The notes: generated by a model not told the origin, from the sequence alone. 64,000 nucleotides of DNA from Actinomadura opuntiae (GCF_030283205.1 NZ_JASNWF010000010.1:186001-250000), one strand, 5' to 3'. Positions 35,642 through 45,008 are shown, counted from the stretch's first letter. Translations and numbers: made by a program.

Positions 35642-35971
35642 GCGAGATGACCCCGAGCCCGCGCAAACCAGCGAAGTGTTCGGACGGCTTCGGCAACCAC
35701 AGGCTGTCCGGTAATGGTGGAGGGGGCCACCGGGCGTGCTGCTGGTGACCTGTCGCCTGAGCAGGCGGACGGCGCCTCCCCGAGGTCGCCCACCGCACCG
35801 CGGAAAAGACCGCCGCCCACGTCATGAAGGCGCGAGGTGTGGTCCCGGACACAACCGAACTGGACGAGGATGACGACGGCGTCCCGGTGTGAGCCAGGAG
35901 GCGGTGATCGAACCGCCAGGTCCGGTACGGGTGACAAGTCCACCGGGTGTGACTGCCAGGCCCGCTACCGG
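35642..35971. other. 330-bp stretch without an intact gene
   Basis: The only protein-like segment is a plus-strand frame ending at 35892 that reads LPEVAHRTAEKTAAHVMKARG and then an acidic tail ELDEDDDGVPV. It has no start or ribosome site, and I cannot name its family. It is probably another gene remnant. Confidence 0.35.
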
Positions 35972-36886
35972 TTAGGGCGTGGGTGGCGGGGTGAACAGGG
36001 CCTGGAGGGTTCGGGTGGCTGTTTCGCGCAGCCAGGTGTGGGCGGGGTCGTTGTCGTGGCGTTGGTGCCAGAGCAGGCAGAGGGGTACGTCGGGCATTTC
36101 GAGCGGCAGCGGCAGGGTGGTCAGGCCGAACTGGTGGCGGATGGAGCGGGTGGCCGCGTCGGGGAGGGTGACCACGAGGCCGGTGTCGCGGGCGAGTTGC
36201 AATGCGTTGACTGTGGTGGGGGCGGAGGCGATGACGCGGCGCTCGTGGCCCTGCGAGGCCAGGGCGTCGTCGATCCGGTCGTGCAGGCGCCCGCGTCGGG
36301 AGACGGTGAGGTGATCGGCCGCCGCGTATCTTTCGGCGGTTACGGGCTGTCCGGTGAGCGGGTGGCCTGGGCGGACGGCGAGGACGAGCCGGTCATGGCC
36401 GATGAGGCGGTGGCGGATGTCGGGCTGGGATGGTGGGCCCGCGCTTGAGGCGAGGTCTACCGCGCCGCGGCGCAGCTCGGGGGTGTCGTCGCCCGGTTCG
36501 GCGGTGAGGCGGAGTTGCACCCCGGGGGCCTGGCGGAGCACTGCGGCGATCAGGTCGGTCCCGCACGTGGTGGTGAGGGCGTCGTGCCAGCGGACGGTGA
36601 ACACCCGTTCCAGGGTCGCCAGGTCGAGTTCTGTCTGAGGGGACAGCAACTGGTGGGCCTGCTGTACGAGGGCGTGGACCTGGGTGCGTATGGCCAGCGC
36701 GTGGGTGGTTGGGGTCATGTGGCGTCCGGTGCGGACGAGGATCTGGTCGCCGGTGGCTTTGCGGATGCGGCCCAGCGAGCGGCTCATCGCGGGTGCGGTG
36801 ACGTGGAGGCGGGCTGCGGCTCCGGCCACGCTGCCTTCTTCCAGCAGGGCGTCCAGGGCGGTGAGCAGGTTCAAATCCAGTTGCAT
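35972..36886 (-). CDS. LysR family transcriptional regulator
   Basis: 304 residues from the ATG at 36886 (MQLDLNLLTALDALLEEGS); a start 9 codons earlier is possible. The winged HTH is LLTALDALLEEGSVAGAAARLHVTAPAMSRSLGRIRKATGD, given here in outline: recognition helix VTAPAMSRSLGRI near residues 33-45. The remaining ~210 residues are the periplasmic-binding-protein-like effector domain. It is divergent from the IMPase-like gene across 125 bp, the standard LysR arrangement, so it probably controls that gene and the following reductase. The effector is unknown. Confidence 0.92.
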   Translation of the reverse strand: MQLDLNLLTALDALLEEGSVAGAAARLHVTAPAMSRSLGRIRKATGDQILVRTGRHMTPTTHALAIRTQVHALVQQAHQLLSPQTELDLATLERVFTVRWHDALTTTCGTDLIAAVLRQAPGVQLRLTAEPGDDTPELRRGAVDLASSAGPPSQPDIRHRLIGHDRLVLAVRPGHPLTGQPVTAERYAAADHLTVSRRGRLHDRIDDALASQGHERRVIASAPTTVNALQLARDTGLVVTLPDAATRSIRHQFGLTTLPLPLEMPDVPLCLLWHQRHDNDPAHTWLRETATRTLQALFTPPPTP

Positions 36887-37011
36887 GAGAGTAACTGTAC
36901 GAGTGAAAACCATGCACTTGTTGTTAATGGTTGGGGCCTCTACCTTCGAGGTGCGGGGCCCAGGGAAGAGCCCAGCACCGCCCCGTTTCTGACGAATCCA
37001 AGGAGTACGCC

Positions 37012-37821
37012 ATGAGCACAGCCATGCCTTCTGGCCAAGACGCCGCGCTTGTGTCCGAGGTGACCGATGTTGTGGAGGCCGCCGGGCGCACCCTGCGGGA
37101 GCGCTACACGACCCATGCCCGGGGCGTGAGCCTGGAGGAGGTCGTCGGTGAGATCCACGCGAATGACGACGCGGTCCTCGCCGTCATGCGCGAGCCGCTG
37201 CTGAAGGCGAGGCCTGGTTCGCAGTGGGCGGAGGACGAGTTGGCAGGCGGGGCGCTCCCGGCGGGGGAGTGGTGGGTCGTCGACCCGGCCGAGGGCAACA
37301 TCAACCACGTCCACGGCATGCCCGACTGGGCCGTCACCGCCACCCTGGTGCGCGACAACCAGTCGGCCCTCACGGTCGTTCACCTTCCGCTGACCGGCGA
37401 CACCTACACCGCTACCGCCGGTGGCGGCGCCCACCTCAACGGCCGTCCGCTGACCGTGTCGGCCAAGAGCGACCTGCGCGCCGCCCTGGTCGGCACCGGA
37501 CAGGCCCGGCCGGGCGAGAGCACCGACACCTTCGGCCGGATCGGCGCATCGGTCACCGCCATGCTCACCGCCGGCCTCGTCGTGCGTGTGTCGGTCCCGG
37601 CCACGCTGCAGCTCATCCACGTCGCCGCCGGACGCATGGACGCCTTCTGGCAGTTCTCCGACGTCCGCTCCGGCCTCGTCGCCGGCGCCCTGCTGGTCAC
37701 CGAGGCCGGAGGGACCGTCACCGACCTGGACGGCGAGCCCTGGAGTGCGGCCAGCCGCGACTTCCTGGCCGCCGCCCCCCGCATCCACACCGCCGCGCTC
37801 GACGTCCTGGCCTCGATCTGA
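37012..37821 (+). CDS. inositol monophosphatase-like family protein
   Basis: 269 residues. AAGGAG lies 6 nt before the ATG. It has the IMPase fold: WAEDELAGG near 73 (normally the E of GEE), WWVVDPAEGNINHVHGMPDWAVTATL near 88-113 (normally DPIDGTxNF), and the C-terminal DVRSGLVAGALLVTEAGGTVTDLDG (normally WDxAAG). Metal-binding DPxDGT is changed to DPAEGN, with the second Asp replaced by Glu, and WDxAAG is changed to SDVRSG. Both changes would weaken Mg2+ phosphatase chemistry, so activity is uncertain. It is followed 46 bp later by the NADP-binding protein under the divergent LysR gene. Confidence 0.8.
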   Translation: MSTAMPSGQDAALVSEVTDVVEAAGRTLRERYTTHARGVSLEEVVGEIHANDDAVLAVMREPLLKARPGSQWAEDELAGGALPAGEWWVVDPAEGNINHVHGMPDWAVTATLVRDNQSALTVVHLPLTGDTYTATAGGGAHLNGRPLTVSAKSDLRAALVGTGQARPGESTDTFGRIGASVTAMLTAGLVVRVSVPATLQLIHVAAGRMDAFWQFSDVRSGLVAGALLVTEAGGTVTDLDGEPWSAASRDFLAAAPRIHTAALDVLASI

Positions 37822-37867
37822 CAGCCCCCCGGACCACCCCCTCCCAGACCGCAAGGAGCATCACCTC

Positions 37868-38512
37868 ATGACCAGCATCGGCATCCTGGGCGCCGGCCGC
37901 GTCGGCACCAACCTCGCCCGCGCCCTCACCGCCGCGGGACACCACGTCACCCTCGGCCGCCGTCAGAACGGCGGCGAGACGGGCGTGCCGCCCGCGAAGG
38001 GAACCGCCATCCGCTATGCCGATCACTCCACCACCGCCCGCACCGCGGACATCGTGATCAACGCCACCCCCGGCGGCAGCACCCTGGAACGGCTCACCGC
38101 CCTGCGTCCCGAACTCGCAGACAAGATCCTCATCGACGTCTCCAACGCCACTCACGACGCCGCCGACGGGCTGCCCGGCGACCTGTGCTACCCCGGCAGC
38201 AGCCTCGCCGAACAACTCCAGGCCGCCCTGCCTGACACCCACGTCGTCAAGACCCTCAACACCATGCTGTTCATGGTCATGACCGCCCCCGGGTCCCTGA
38301 CCACCCCGCCCACCGCCTACCTCTCCGGCAACGACGAGCAGGCGAAGAAGACCGTCACCGGGCTTCTCGGCGACCTCGGCTGGCAGCCCGCCTGGATCGA
38401 AGACCTCGGCGGTATCACCACCGCCCGCGCCACCGAAGCCATGATCCTCATCGTCCCCCACATCCTGCGCCGCAACGGCTTCACCCCCTTCGCCGTCTCC
38501 CTCGCCCGCTGA
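37868..38512 (+). CDS. NADPH-dependent F420 reductase-like NAD(P)-binding protein
   Basis: 214 residues. AAGGAG precedes the ATG by 9 nt. The N-terminal Rossmann motif MTSIGILGAGRVGTNLARALTAAGHHVTLGRR (GxGxxG, with arginines after strand 2 favouring NADPH) is followed by ADIVINATPGGSTLERL and LIDVSNATHDA. This matches the F420-dependent NADP reductase/pyrroline-carboxylate-reductase-like superfamily (COG2085). VVKTLNTMLFMVM is the conserved KaFNT-like segment. It probably forms an operon with the IMPase-like gene. The substrate is unknown. Confidence 0.88.
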   Translation: MTSIGILGAGRVGTNLARALTAAGHHVTLGRRQNGGETGVPPAKGTAIRYADHSTTARTADIVINATPGGSTLERLTALRPELADKILIDVSNATHDAADGLPGDLCYPGSSLAEQLQAALPDTHVVKTLNTMLFMVMTAPGSLTTPPTAYLSGNDEQAKKTVTGLLGDLGWQPAWIEDLGGITTARATEAMILIVPHILRRNGFTPFAVSLAR

Positions 38513-38538
38513 CCCCTCCGTCAAAGCTGACCGAGATC

Positions 38539-39290
38539 ATGGCCTATACCGACTTCGCGACCAGCGCCCCGACAACCGTGCAGGAGGCCCTGGGGCTTGA
38601 CGCGTTGTACGTCGGACCGATGCAGGCGCTGGCCATCCGTGAGGATTCGAGCCACTTCTTCAACCGGGCAGGCGGCTTCGGCGCCGGCGGCCGTCCGATC
38701 ACCGCCGACGACCTGACCCCGGTGTGCGACTTCTACCGGGAGCAAGGGGTGGCACGAGGCTCGCTCATGTTTGCGCCCTCGGTGCTGCCGGCCGACTGGG
38801 CCGCCGTAGTCTCGAAACTGGGCCTCACCGAAGGCAGCCGCTACACCAAGCTCAGTCGCGACACCGAAACGGTGTCCACGACCGTCGGCCTTTCCGTGTT
38901 GGACCCGGGCTGGTGAGTCGGCGTCGTCGAGGCCTGACAAGCCCACGAGTGGGCCACCGTCATGATGACCACCTTCGGGTTCACCGCACCCGAGATGATC
39001 GAGATGGCCGCGTCCTTCATAGGAAAGGCGAACTGGCGGCAGTACGCGGTCTGGGCCGACGAGCGGATCGTCGCGGTCGGAAGCGTCTTCCTCAACGGCG
39101 AGTGCGCCCACATGTTCGCCGGGGCCACCCTCCCGCACGCACGCGGCCGCGGAGCCCGGTCCGCGCTGCGGCTGCCCGCCTCCAAGCAGCTGCAACCGAG
39201 GGCTGCCGATGGATCGTCGCGGAGACCTCGGCGGAGAGCCCCGGCGATCACAACCCGTCCCTGCACAACATGCTGGGGCCGGGGCGGCTG
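38539..39290 (+). pseudogene. GNAT acetyltransferase-like gene broken by two stops and a frameshift
   Basis: The first 125 codons (MAYTDFATSAPTTVQEALGL ... VSTTVGLSVLDPGW) end in TGA at 38914. The same frame resumes after a second TGA (38935) with QAHEWATVMMTTFGFTAPEM and WRQYAVWADERIVAVGSVFLNGECAHMFAGATLPHARGRGA, the acetyl-CoA-binding core of a GNAT enzyme. Near 39190 the frame shifts and GCRWIVAETSAESPGDHNPS, LHNML completes the domain. All pieces are in the right order, so this is a recently inactivated GNAT N-acetyltransferase. The 125-codon piece alone would not bind acetyl-CoA. Confidence 0.75.
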
Positions 39291-39384
39291 CGGGGGCGGG
39301 GTCGCCGGCGCGTGCGGCGGCGATGCGGCCGACGAGGTCGGCGGCGCTGGTAGTGGGGTCGTCGAGGCGGCGATACAACCCCTG

Positions 39385-39891
39385 CCCTTGTCCTGGTCCG
39401 CCTCTACCCAGGTCACCGCAACCTGCGCACCCGCCTGGTCGGAGCCGTCGGATTCGCGTTGCTGGCCGGCTTTGCCGTCGGAGCCTTCTGCGGTACGCCA
39501 CCGGTTCCCTCGACGGCGACACCCTGCTCACTTCTCACTCGGCCTGTCCCTGGGCATGGCGGTGCTCTCGCCGATTTTTCTCGGTCTTGAGTCCTTGACC
39601 GGATCCGCCGGCATCGGCCTCGGAGGAGGTGTTGCCATGTTCCTGGGCAACCCGCTGTCCGGCCTGTCCACCGGTCCACACTGGCTGCTCGAGACCTGGG
39701 CGACGATCGGACAGTTGCTCCCGCCCGGCGCCGCCGGCAGTCTCCTACGCGCCAACGCCTACTTCGACGGCATCGGAGACCTGCAGCCCATTGTCACCCT
39801 CACCGCCCGGGTCGTCTTCGGCCTGGTTCTGGTCGTAATCGCCGACCAACGCTGGCGCAGTGCTCGCCGCCACGCCGAGCACCGCAGCTGA
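39385..39891 (+). pseudogene. membrane protein fragment, frameshifted
   Basis: Two frames supply one hydrophobic protein: HRNLRTRLVGAVGFALLAG then, after a shift near 39510, LGLESLTGSAGIGLGGGVAM, FLGNPLSGLSTGPHWLLETW, LLPPGAAGSLLRANAYFDG and VVFGLVLVVIA. This is the C-terminal part of an actinobacterial multi-helix membrane protein (NPLSGL...LPPGAAGSLLR is recurrent, from memory). The N terminus is absent. About 95 bp between this and the GNAT remnant (39291-39384) read as part of an unrelated minus-strand gene. The result is a mosaic of debris. Confidence 0.6.
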
Positions 39892-39962
39892 ACAGTCCTC
39901 GACGATTCAGGGGGAGGCGGGACGGGTGATGCGGATCATGGCGCGGTAGAGGGCGCGGGGTC

Positions 39963-40052
39963 GTGGGGGACGAGCACGCCACCCAATCGATCCGGGACGG
40001 GCAGCGGATCCGCGTGGACGGGACGAACGGACACGTGGAGATCCTGCCTTAG
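39963..40052 (+). pseudogene. PEP-utilising enzyme mobile-domain tail fragment
   Basis: About 29 codons, VVGDEHATQSIRDGQRIRVD followed by GTNGHVEILP and TAG at 40050. They resemble the end of the swivelling phosphohistidine domain of phosphoenolpyruvate synthase-type enzymes, which typically closes with IxDGQxxxVDGxxGxVxIL. The rest of the gene is absent. The 180 bp from here to the SARP gene hold nothing I recognise. Confidence 0.45.
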
Positions 40053-40232
40053 CACTCCGATCGCATCCGGCGACCGATGGGGCACATCGCCGTTCGGGCA
40101 TGCCGTCCATACCGGAACGGCTCGCGACTCGGCGCAGACGGTTGGCGACCAGGTGCTGCACATCCTCTGGAGCCTGCCGGGCTGCAAAGCCGTCTCAACT
40201 AGGTCGTCCATTTGAGATGCAAAAGGGGTTCA

Positions 40233-43088
40233 ATGCAAGGCGTGATCAGCTACCGGGTACTCGGCTCGCTCGAGGTGGCGCGGGGAGACCGGATCCTGCC
40301 GATCGGCTCACCGCGGCAGCGGACGGTCCTCGCCTGCCTTCTGCTTCGCGCCGGACGCCCCGTCCCGGTGGAGCGGCTGGTCGACCTGCTGTGGGACGAG
40401 GCACCCCCGGACACGGCGCGTGCCGCGACGCACGTCCATGTCGGGCGGCTGCGCCGCACGCTCGGCGACGCCGTACGGATCGAGACTCGCCCGGACGGCT
40501 ACGTCCTCGACCCACCGAAGGAAGCGGTTGACCTGCTGATGTTCGACGACCTGGTGGCACAGGCCGGTGCGCTGGGCGACACCGAGCCGGACACGGCGCT
40601 GGCACTGCTGCGGGAGGCGGTCGGGTTGTGGCGCGGGCCGATCCTTCCAGACGTGCCGTCGGCCACGCGGCACCGCGAGGAGATCGCGCCGCTGACCGAA
40701 CGCTGCGTGGAGGCGGCGGTGCAGTGTTATGACCTGGAGGTGGCGCTGGGGAATCATCGGGGCGCCGTCTCGGGACTCACCGCGCTCGTGGCGGCGCATC
40801 CGCTGCGCGAGCGCGCTCGCGCCCAGCTGATGCTCGCCCTGTACCGGTCCGGTCGCCGGGCCGAGGCGCTCGAGGTGTACCGCGACACCGCCGTGCTGCT
40901 GCGCCGGGAACTCGGCCTGGATCCGGGCGAAGAACTGAGAGAGCTGCACGCGGCGGTCCTCGCTGACGCAGTGCCCGCGCCGTCCTTGCTGGCGGCATCC
41001 CGGGTCACTCCGGTGGCGCCCCGCACGCAGGGCGGTATGGCCGGTGCGGATCCGTGGCCGGCGCCGACCCAGCTGCCCTACGACGTGGCGGCGTTCACCG
41101 GCCGCCAGGAGCAACTGGGTAGGCTGCGCGAGCTGATCGCCTCACGCGACGGCACCGCGATCGTCGCCGTGGCCGGAATGGCGGGCGTCGGCAAGAGCGC
41201 CCTGGTCGTCCATCTCGCCCACCGGTTGAAGCAGGACTTCCCGGATGGCCAGCTGTTCGTCAATCTGCGCGGCTTCGAGGAGGCTGATCCGCTGCAGCCG
41301 TGCGAAGTGCTCCAGCGCTTCCTGAGGGCCCTTGGCGCCCCCGGCGAGCACATCCCGACTGAAGCCGACGAGCTGGCCGCGGCCTTCCGGTCGCGGGTCG
41401 CGGGGAAGAGGCTTCTGATCGTCCTGGACAACGCGCGCTCGTCGGAGCAGGTGAGGCCGCTGCTTCCCGGAGAACCGGCATGCCTGGTGCTGATCACCAG
41501 CCGCCGCCGTCTCGACGGGCTGGTGGCCCGCGAGGGTGCGCGGCAGCTTCTGCTGGACGCGATGCCGCCCGGCGAGGGCGCGCGGCTGCTGGAGAGGCTG
41601 GTCGGCAGGGAGCACACCACGGCCGATCCGAGAGCGACCCGGGCGCTGGTCGAGCTGTGCGGCGGGCTGCCGCTGGTGCTGCGCATCGCCGCGGCCCGCC
41701 TGCAACAGCACCCCGGCCGCCCCCTCGGCGATCTCGTCGAGGAGCTGAGCGACGAGGAACAGCGGCTCGGCGCTCTGGCCGTAGAGGGCGACGACAGCGC
41801 CGTCCGGGCGACCCTGAACCTCAGCTACCGTCCGCTGCCCGGCCGCATCGCCCGGTTGCTGCGCCTGCTCAGCCTGCATCCGGGGACGGACTGTACCGTG
41901 GCCGCGGCGGCCGCCATCGCCGGTACCGATCCCGCCGAGACGCGCACCGGACTTCGGCGGCTCACCGACGCCCATCTGCTCCAGGAGATCTGCTACGGCC
42001 GCTACGCCATGCACGATCTCGTCCGGCTGTACGCGCGCCAGCTCGCCGACACCACCGACAGCACGTCCGAGCGCGGGGCGGCGATCGACCGCATGATCGA
42101 CTACTATCTGGCGACCGCCGACGCTGCGAGCCGGCCGCTGGAGGCCGATACCCCGCCGCCGCCCCGCCGCATCCGGCATCCGCCCGCGCAGCGGCCGCAC
42201 TTCAGCGGTTACGAGGGGCTGACCTGGTTGGACGCCGAGCGCGCCAACTGCCGCGCGGTCGCCGAACTCGCCTTCCGCCTCGGCCGGGACGAGCGCACGT
42301 GGCAGCTTGTCGACGCCCTGTGGATCCACCAGCTCATGCGCATGCACCGGCAGGACTGGATCGAGCTCCACACGCTCGGCCTGGCGGCAGCGCGCCAGCT
42401 CGGCGACGCTGGCGCCGAGCAGCGCATGCTGCGCCGCCTGGCGCGCGGCCACGCCCGCTGCGGGCGATTCGACGAGGCGACCGAACTCGGCGAGAAGGCA
42501 ATCGCGCTGGCCCGGCGTTTGGACGCCCCGCGGTCGCAGGCATGCGCAATGATCAATCTGGCCGCGACCTACGAGGAGATGGGGGCCGAGGCCGCCGCGA
42601 TCGAGCTGTACGCCTCCGCCGCGTCGCTTGCACACGCGCACCGGCTCCGGGCTGAAGAGGCGCTGGCGCGGGCCAACACCGCCGGCGTCCTGCTGAAACT
42701 GGAACGGCCGAAGGATGCCGCCACCGTCTGCGAAAGGGCCATCGAACTGTTCGGCGACCTGCCTGCCACGCACCATCGGGTGACCGCGCTCATCTGGGCC
42801 GCCGAGGCGCACCTGCAACTCGGGGAAACCGGCGTCGCCCTCGACCGCTTCCGGCAGGCCCTGGCAGACGGCACCCGGACCGGCGACCGGGAGGCGGAGG
42901 CCGAAGCGCGCTACGGACTGGGCAAGGCCTTGCTGGCTACGGCTGGGTCGGCCCAAGCCCTTCCCCAACTGCGCGAGGCCCGCTCGATCTTCGCAGAGCT
43001 GGCCTTTCCTCAGGCTCGCTCCGTCGGCGACCTCATCGAGCAGATCGAGGGCGCTTCCCATGAAGCGCCGGCAGACGGTGCGCGTTGA
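40233..43088 (+). CDS. SARP/AfsR-type regulator with NB-ARC ATPase and TPR domain
   Basis: 951 residues from the ATG at 40233, preceded by AAAAGGGG. The DNA-binding OmpR-like domain spans ~1-95 (GSPRQRTVLACLLLRAGRPV, THVHVGRLRRTLGD). The BTAD spans ~100-245 and ends YRDTAVLLRRELGLDPGEEL. The ATPase has Walker A VAGMAGVGKSALVVHL near 312, Walker B KRLLIVLDNARSSEQV near 395 and GLPLVLRIAAARLQQHP near 485. The last ~300 residues are TPR-like (DEATELGEKAIALARRLDAP, INLAATYEEMGAEAAAIELY). It matches AfsR in layout and size. It stands at the left edge of the biosynthetic cluster and is the best candidate for its pathway activator. Confidence 0.92.
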   Translation: MQGVISYRVLGSLEVARGDRILPIGSPRQRTVLACLLLRAGRPVPVERLVDLLWDEAPPDTARAATHVHVGRLRRTLGDAVRIETRPDGYVLDPPKEAVDLLMFDDLVAQAGALGDTEPDTALALLREAVGLWRGPILPDVPSATRHREEIAPLTERCVEAAVQCYDLEVALGNHRGAVSGLTALVAAHPLRERARAQLMLALYRSGRRAEALEVYRDTAVLLRRELGLDPGEELRELHAAVLADAVPAPSLLAASRVTPVAPRTQGGMAGADPWPAPTQLPYDVAAFTGRQEQLGRLRELIASRDGTAIVAVAGMAGVGKSALVVHLAHRLKQDFPDGQLFVNLRGFEEADPLQPCEVLQRFLRALGAPGEHIPTEADELAAAFRSRVAGKRLLIVLDNARSSEQVRPLLPGEPACLVLITSRRRLDGLVAREGARQLLLDAMPPGEGARLLERLVGREHTTADPRATRALVELCGGLPLVLRIAAARLQQHPGRPLGDLVEELSDEEQRLGALAVEGDDSAVRATLNLSYRPLPGRIARLLRLLSLHPGTDCTVAAAAAIAGTDPAETRTGLRRLTDAHLLQEICYGRYAMHDLVRLYARQLADTTDSTSERGAAIDRMIDYYLATADAASRPLEADTPPPPRRIRHPPAQRPHFSGYEGLTWLDAERANCRAVAELAFRLGRDERTWQLVDALWIHQLMRMHRQDWIELHTLGLAAARQLGDAGAEQRMLRRLARGHARCGRFDEATELGEKAIALARRLDAPRSQACAMINLAATYEEMGAEAAAIELYASAASLAHAHRLRAEEALARANTAGVLLKLERPKDAATVCERAIELFGDLPATHHRVTALIWAAEAHLQLGETGVALDRFRQALADGTRTGDREAEAEARYGLGKALLATAGSAQALPQLREARSIFAELAFPQARSVGDLIEQIEGASHEAPADGAR

Positions 43089-43181
43089 TGGTGCGGGACA
43101 ACCGGGCATGTCCACGGCGGTGCGCGTGAGAACAGCGCGGCGCCCACGCATGGCCTGCCCTCTGCCGTGGAGATCGGCACT

Positions 43182-44240
43182 TCAGCGCGCGTCACCCGCC
43201 GGACGAACCCTGCAGTGGGCCGTCGCTCGCTCTGACCGCTGGTTTCGCCGGGGAGGAGGCGAAGCGGCGTGACCGCCGTTCCTCCCGGTTCCTGCTGGCG
43301 CTCCCTTGGACCACCTGCGGTCACCGGCATCGAAAGCCGCAGTGTTGGCGAAGGCCCGGATCGTAGAGTTCTCCGTGGGGGTTCGCCAGACCAGAACGGC
43401 GGCAGCCGGTGCCAGATCCTCGATCGTGACCAGGGCGAGCCCGGGGAACGGGAAGCGCTCCAGGTACGTGGCGACCGTGCAGTGCAGGCCATGGCCGCGG
43501 GCCACCAGCGTGAGGATGTCTTCAGGGTACGGGTGCGGACGGCCGAGGAGCGCCGCCATGTCGTTCGCCGTGTGCTTCAGCGGCTGCCCGGAGCGGGTGA
43601 ACCTCGGCGTCCACAGGTCGCGGAGATGGGCCGGTACGGTGCCGGGAAGACGGAGCATCTCGTAGCCGAGGAGGTCGTCCAGGCGCACCGCCGACTCGCG
43701 CGTCAGCGGGTGCCCGGCCGGGACGAGCAGGGCGCGGGGGACACACCGCAGGACCGGCCCGACCGTCAGGCCCGGCCTTCTGAGGTCACGACCGTCACCA
43801 GCGGGAGACCAGCACAGGACCATGTCGTTCTCCTCCAGTGGCGTCTCCGGATCGGTCCGGACGACGTTGAGCACCACCGTGCAGTCGGGATGTCGGGCTT
43901 CGAAGATTTCAGCGAGCCGGATGGGGAGCTCACCGCCGATGGTCGACGCGTACCCCAGTCGCAACCGCTCCCCGATGCTCCGGGCGGCGAGTTGCGTTTC
44001 CTTCATCGTCTCCAGCAACTGCCCGTATGCGTCGCTCGTTCCGGCGCGGAACCGCTCACCGAGTGGGGTGAGCCGCACCCGCCGGCTCGAGCGTTCGAAG
44101 AGGGCGCCGCCCACCTTGGACTCGAGGCTGCGGATCAGCTGGCTCACCCGGCCTGCGCTGCATCGGAGCCGGTCGGCCGCCCGGCCGAAGTTCAGCTCGT
44201 CGGCCACCACGAGAAACGCCTCGACCTCACGCAGTTCCAT
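43182..44240 (-). CDS. LysR family transcriptional regulator
   Basis: 352 residues. The HTH is MELREVEAFLVVADELNFG, then AADRLRCSAGRVSQLIRSLE with GRVSQLIRSLESKVGG as recognition helix and wing. The effector domain follows to about residue 305 (LRLGYASTIGGELPIRLAEIF, VLCWSPAGDGRDLRR, HTANDMAALLG). The last ~45 residues, GTGRNGGHAASPPPRRNQRSER and beyond, look like read-through of non-coding sequence, so the original stop may be lost. It is convergent with the SARP gene (93 bp). Possible regulator of cluster genes; its target is unknown. Confidence 0.9.
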   Translation of the reverse strand: MELREVEAFLVVADELNFGRAADRLRCSAGRVSQLIRSLESKVGGALFERSSRRVRLTPLGERFRAGTSDAYGQLLETMKETQLAARSIGERLRLGYASTIGGELPIRLAEIFEARHPDCTVVLNVVRTDPETPLEENDMVLCWSPAGDGRDLRRPGLTVGPVLRCVPRALLVPAGHPLTRESAVRLDDLLGYEMLRLPGTVPAHLRDLWTPRFTRSGQPLKHTANDMAALLGRPHPYPEDILTLVARGHGLHCTVATYLERFPFPGLALVTIEDLAPAAAVLVWRTPTENSTIRAFANTAAFDAGDRRWSKGAPAGTGRNGGHAASPPPRRNQRSERATAHCRVRPAGDAR

Positions 44241-44350
44241 GGTGGCCTCCTCAACAGGCGCGACGCGCCGCTACAGGGCCGTCCTCCCCTTCAGAGCGCG
44301 TTTGCGCCAGCGCGTGCTCGGGTGATCCGTCCCTCCGCTGGGCGACTGCG

Positions 44351-44374
44351 CCCGGACCGGCTGACCGGTCCGGG
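44351..44374. terminator. perfect 10-bp hairpin in the LysR upstream gap
   Basis: CCCGGACCGG (44351-44360), loop CTGA, CCGGTCCGGG (44365-44374). It lies in the 438-bp gap 44241-44678, which otherwise shows no gene or promoter I trust. It could end a transcript on either strand or shield the LysR promoter. Confidence 0.4.
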
Positions 44375-44678
44375 GCGGGCGGTGCGTTCAACCACGCTCC
44401 CAGGGCCGCCTAACAGCCCACGAACACCTCGCGAACGGCCTCCGAAACGACCGACGCGATCGCCACATGTTCCGCCTTGGATCCTCCGCCGTCGCAAGCG
44501 GTCCAAACAGCAAGGATGGGCGCCGCCACCGGACATGCAAGCGTTAATGGCCGTTCTACATGCGCACTCCGCCGCTTCGTCGACAGCAACGGATCGCGGC
44601 CTGGTACTGGTGTGCGCGGCAAGGTGACCTGCGCTCAGAATGCCGGTTCCTTTCGGCGGGTGATCTGGCGGGCCGCAA

Positions 44679-44966
44679 TTGTGGGTGATCTACGCCGCCA
44701 CGGTGCAGAGCGCCGCCGCTTATATAATCTTGTTCAACCGCCTTGCGGCATTCCTGAGCGGCATCACCGGGATCCTCGGCGTCTGGGGGCCCACCGTTCT
44801 CGCGCTATTCGGCATCGAGGCCTTCATCGGGCTGTCCGGTGCGGGCATCATCTCCGTCACCTGGATCGGCGCCTGGATACGGCGACGGTCCTCGGACGTG
44901 AGCCGGTCGGCTTTCCGGATCATGCAGTACGGCTTCGGTGAGCGTGTAGTTGACGTAGACGAGTGA
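44679..44966 (+). CDS. possible small membrane protein (95 aa)
   Basis: The frame starts at a TTG (44679) or GTG (44685), without a clear ribosome site. VIYAATVQSAAAYIILFNRLAAFL, then GILGVWGPTVLALFGIEAFIGL and GAGIISVTWIGAWIRRRSS give two or three hydrophobic helices with a positive segment after them, a plausible membrane topology. The frame is convergent with the LuxR-type gene, 42 bp apart. I know no family that matches. The hydrophobic pattern is the main support, so it may be spurious. Confidence 0.35.
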   Translation: MWVIYAATVQSAAAYIILFNRLAAFLSGITGILGVWGPTVLALFGIEAFIGLSGAGIISVTWIGAWIRRRSSDVSRSAFRIMQYGFGERVVDVDE

Positions 44967-45008
44967 GGATCCACGTGACAAGCACCACTGAAAAGTCCAC
45001 GCGGGGTC

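Noticed and set aside
35775..35892. Short plus-strand segment ending ELDEDDDGVPV as a small gene
   Set aside because: It has no start or ribosome site and no family match; treated as debris.
40085..40232. Possible small gene just before the SARP regulator
   Set aside because: Frames on both strands lack starts, ribosome sites and recognisable motifs; more likely the SARP promoter.
44410..44622. Minus-strand 70-codon frame ending VSEAVREVFVGC, considered as a RiPP precursor
   Set aside because: It starts with TTG without ribosome site, has no modifying-enzyme neighbour on its strand and no leader/core pattern.
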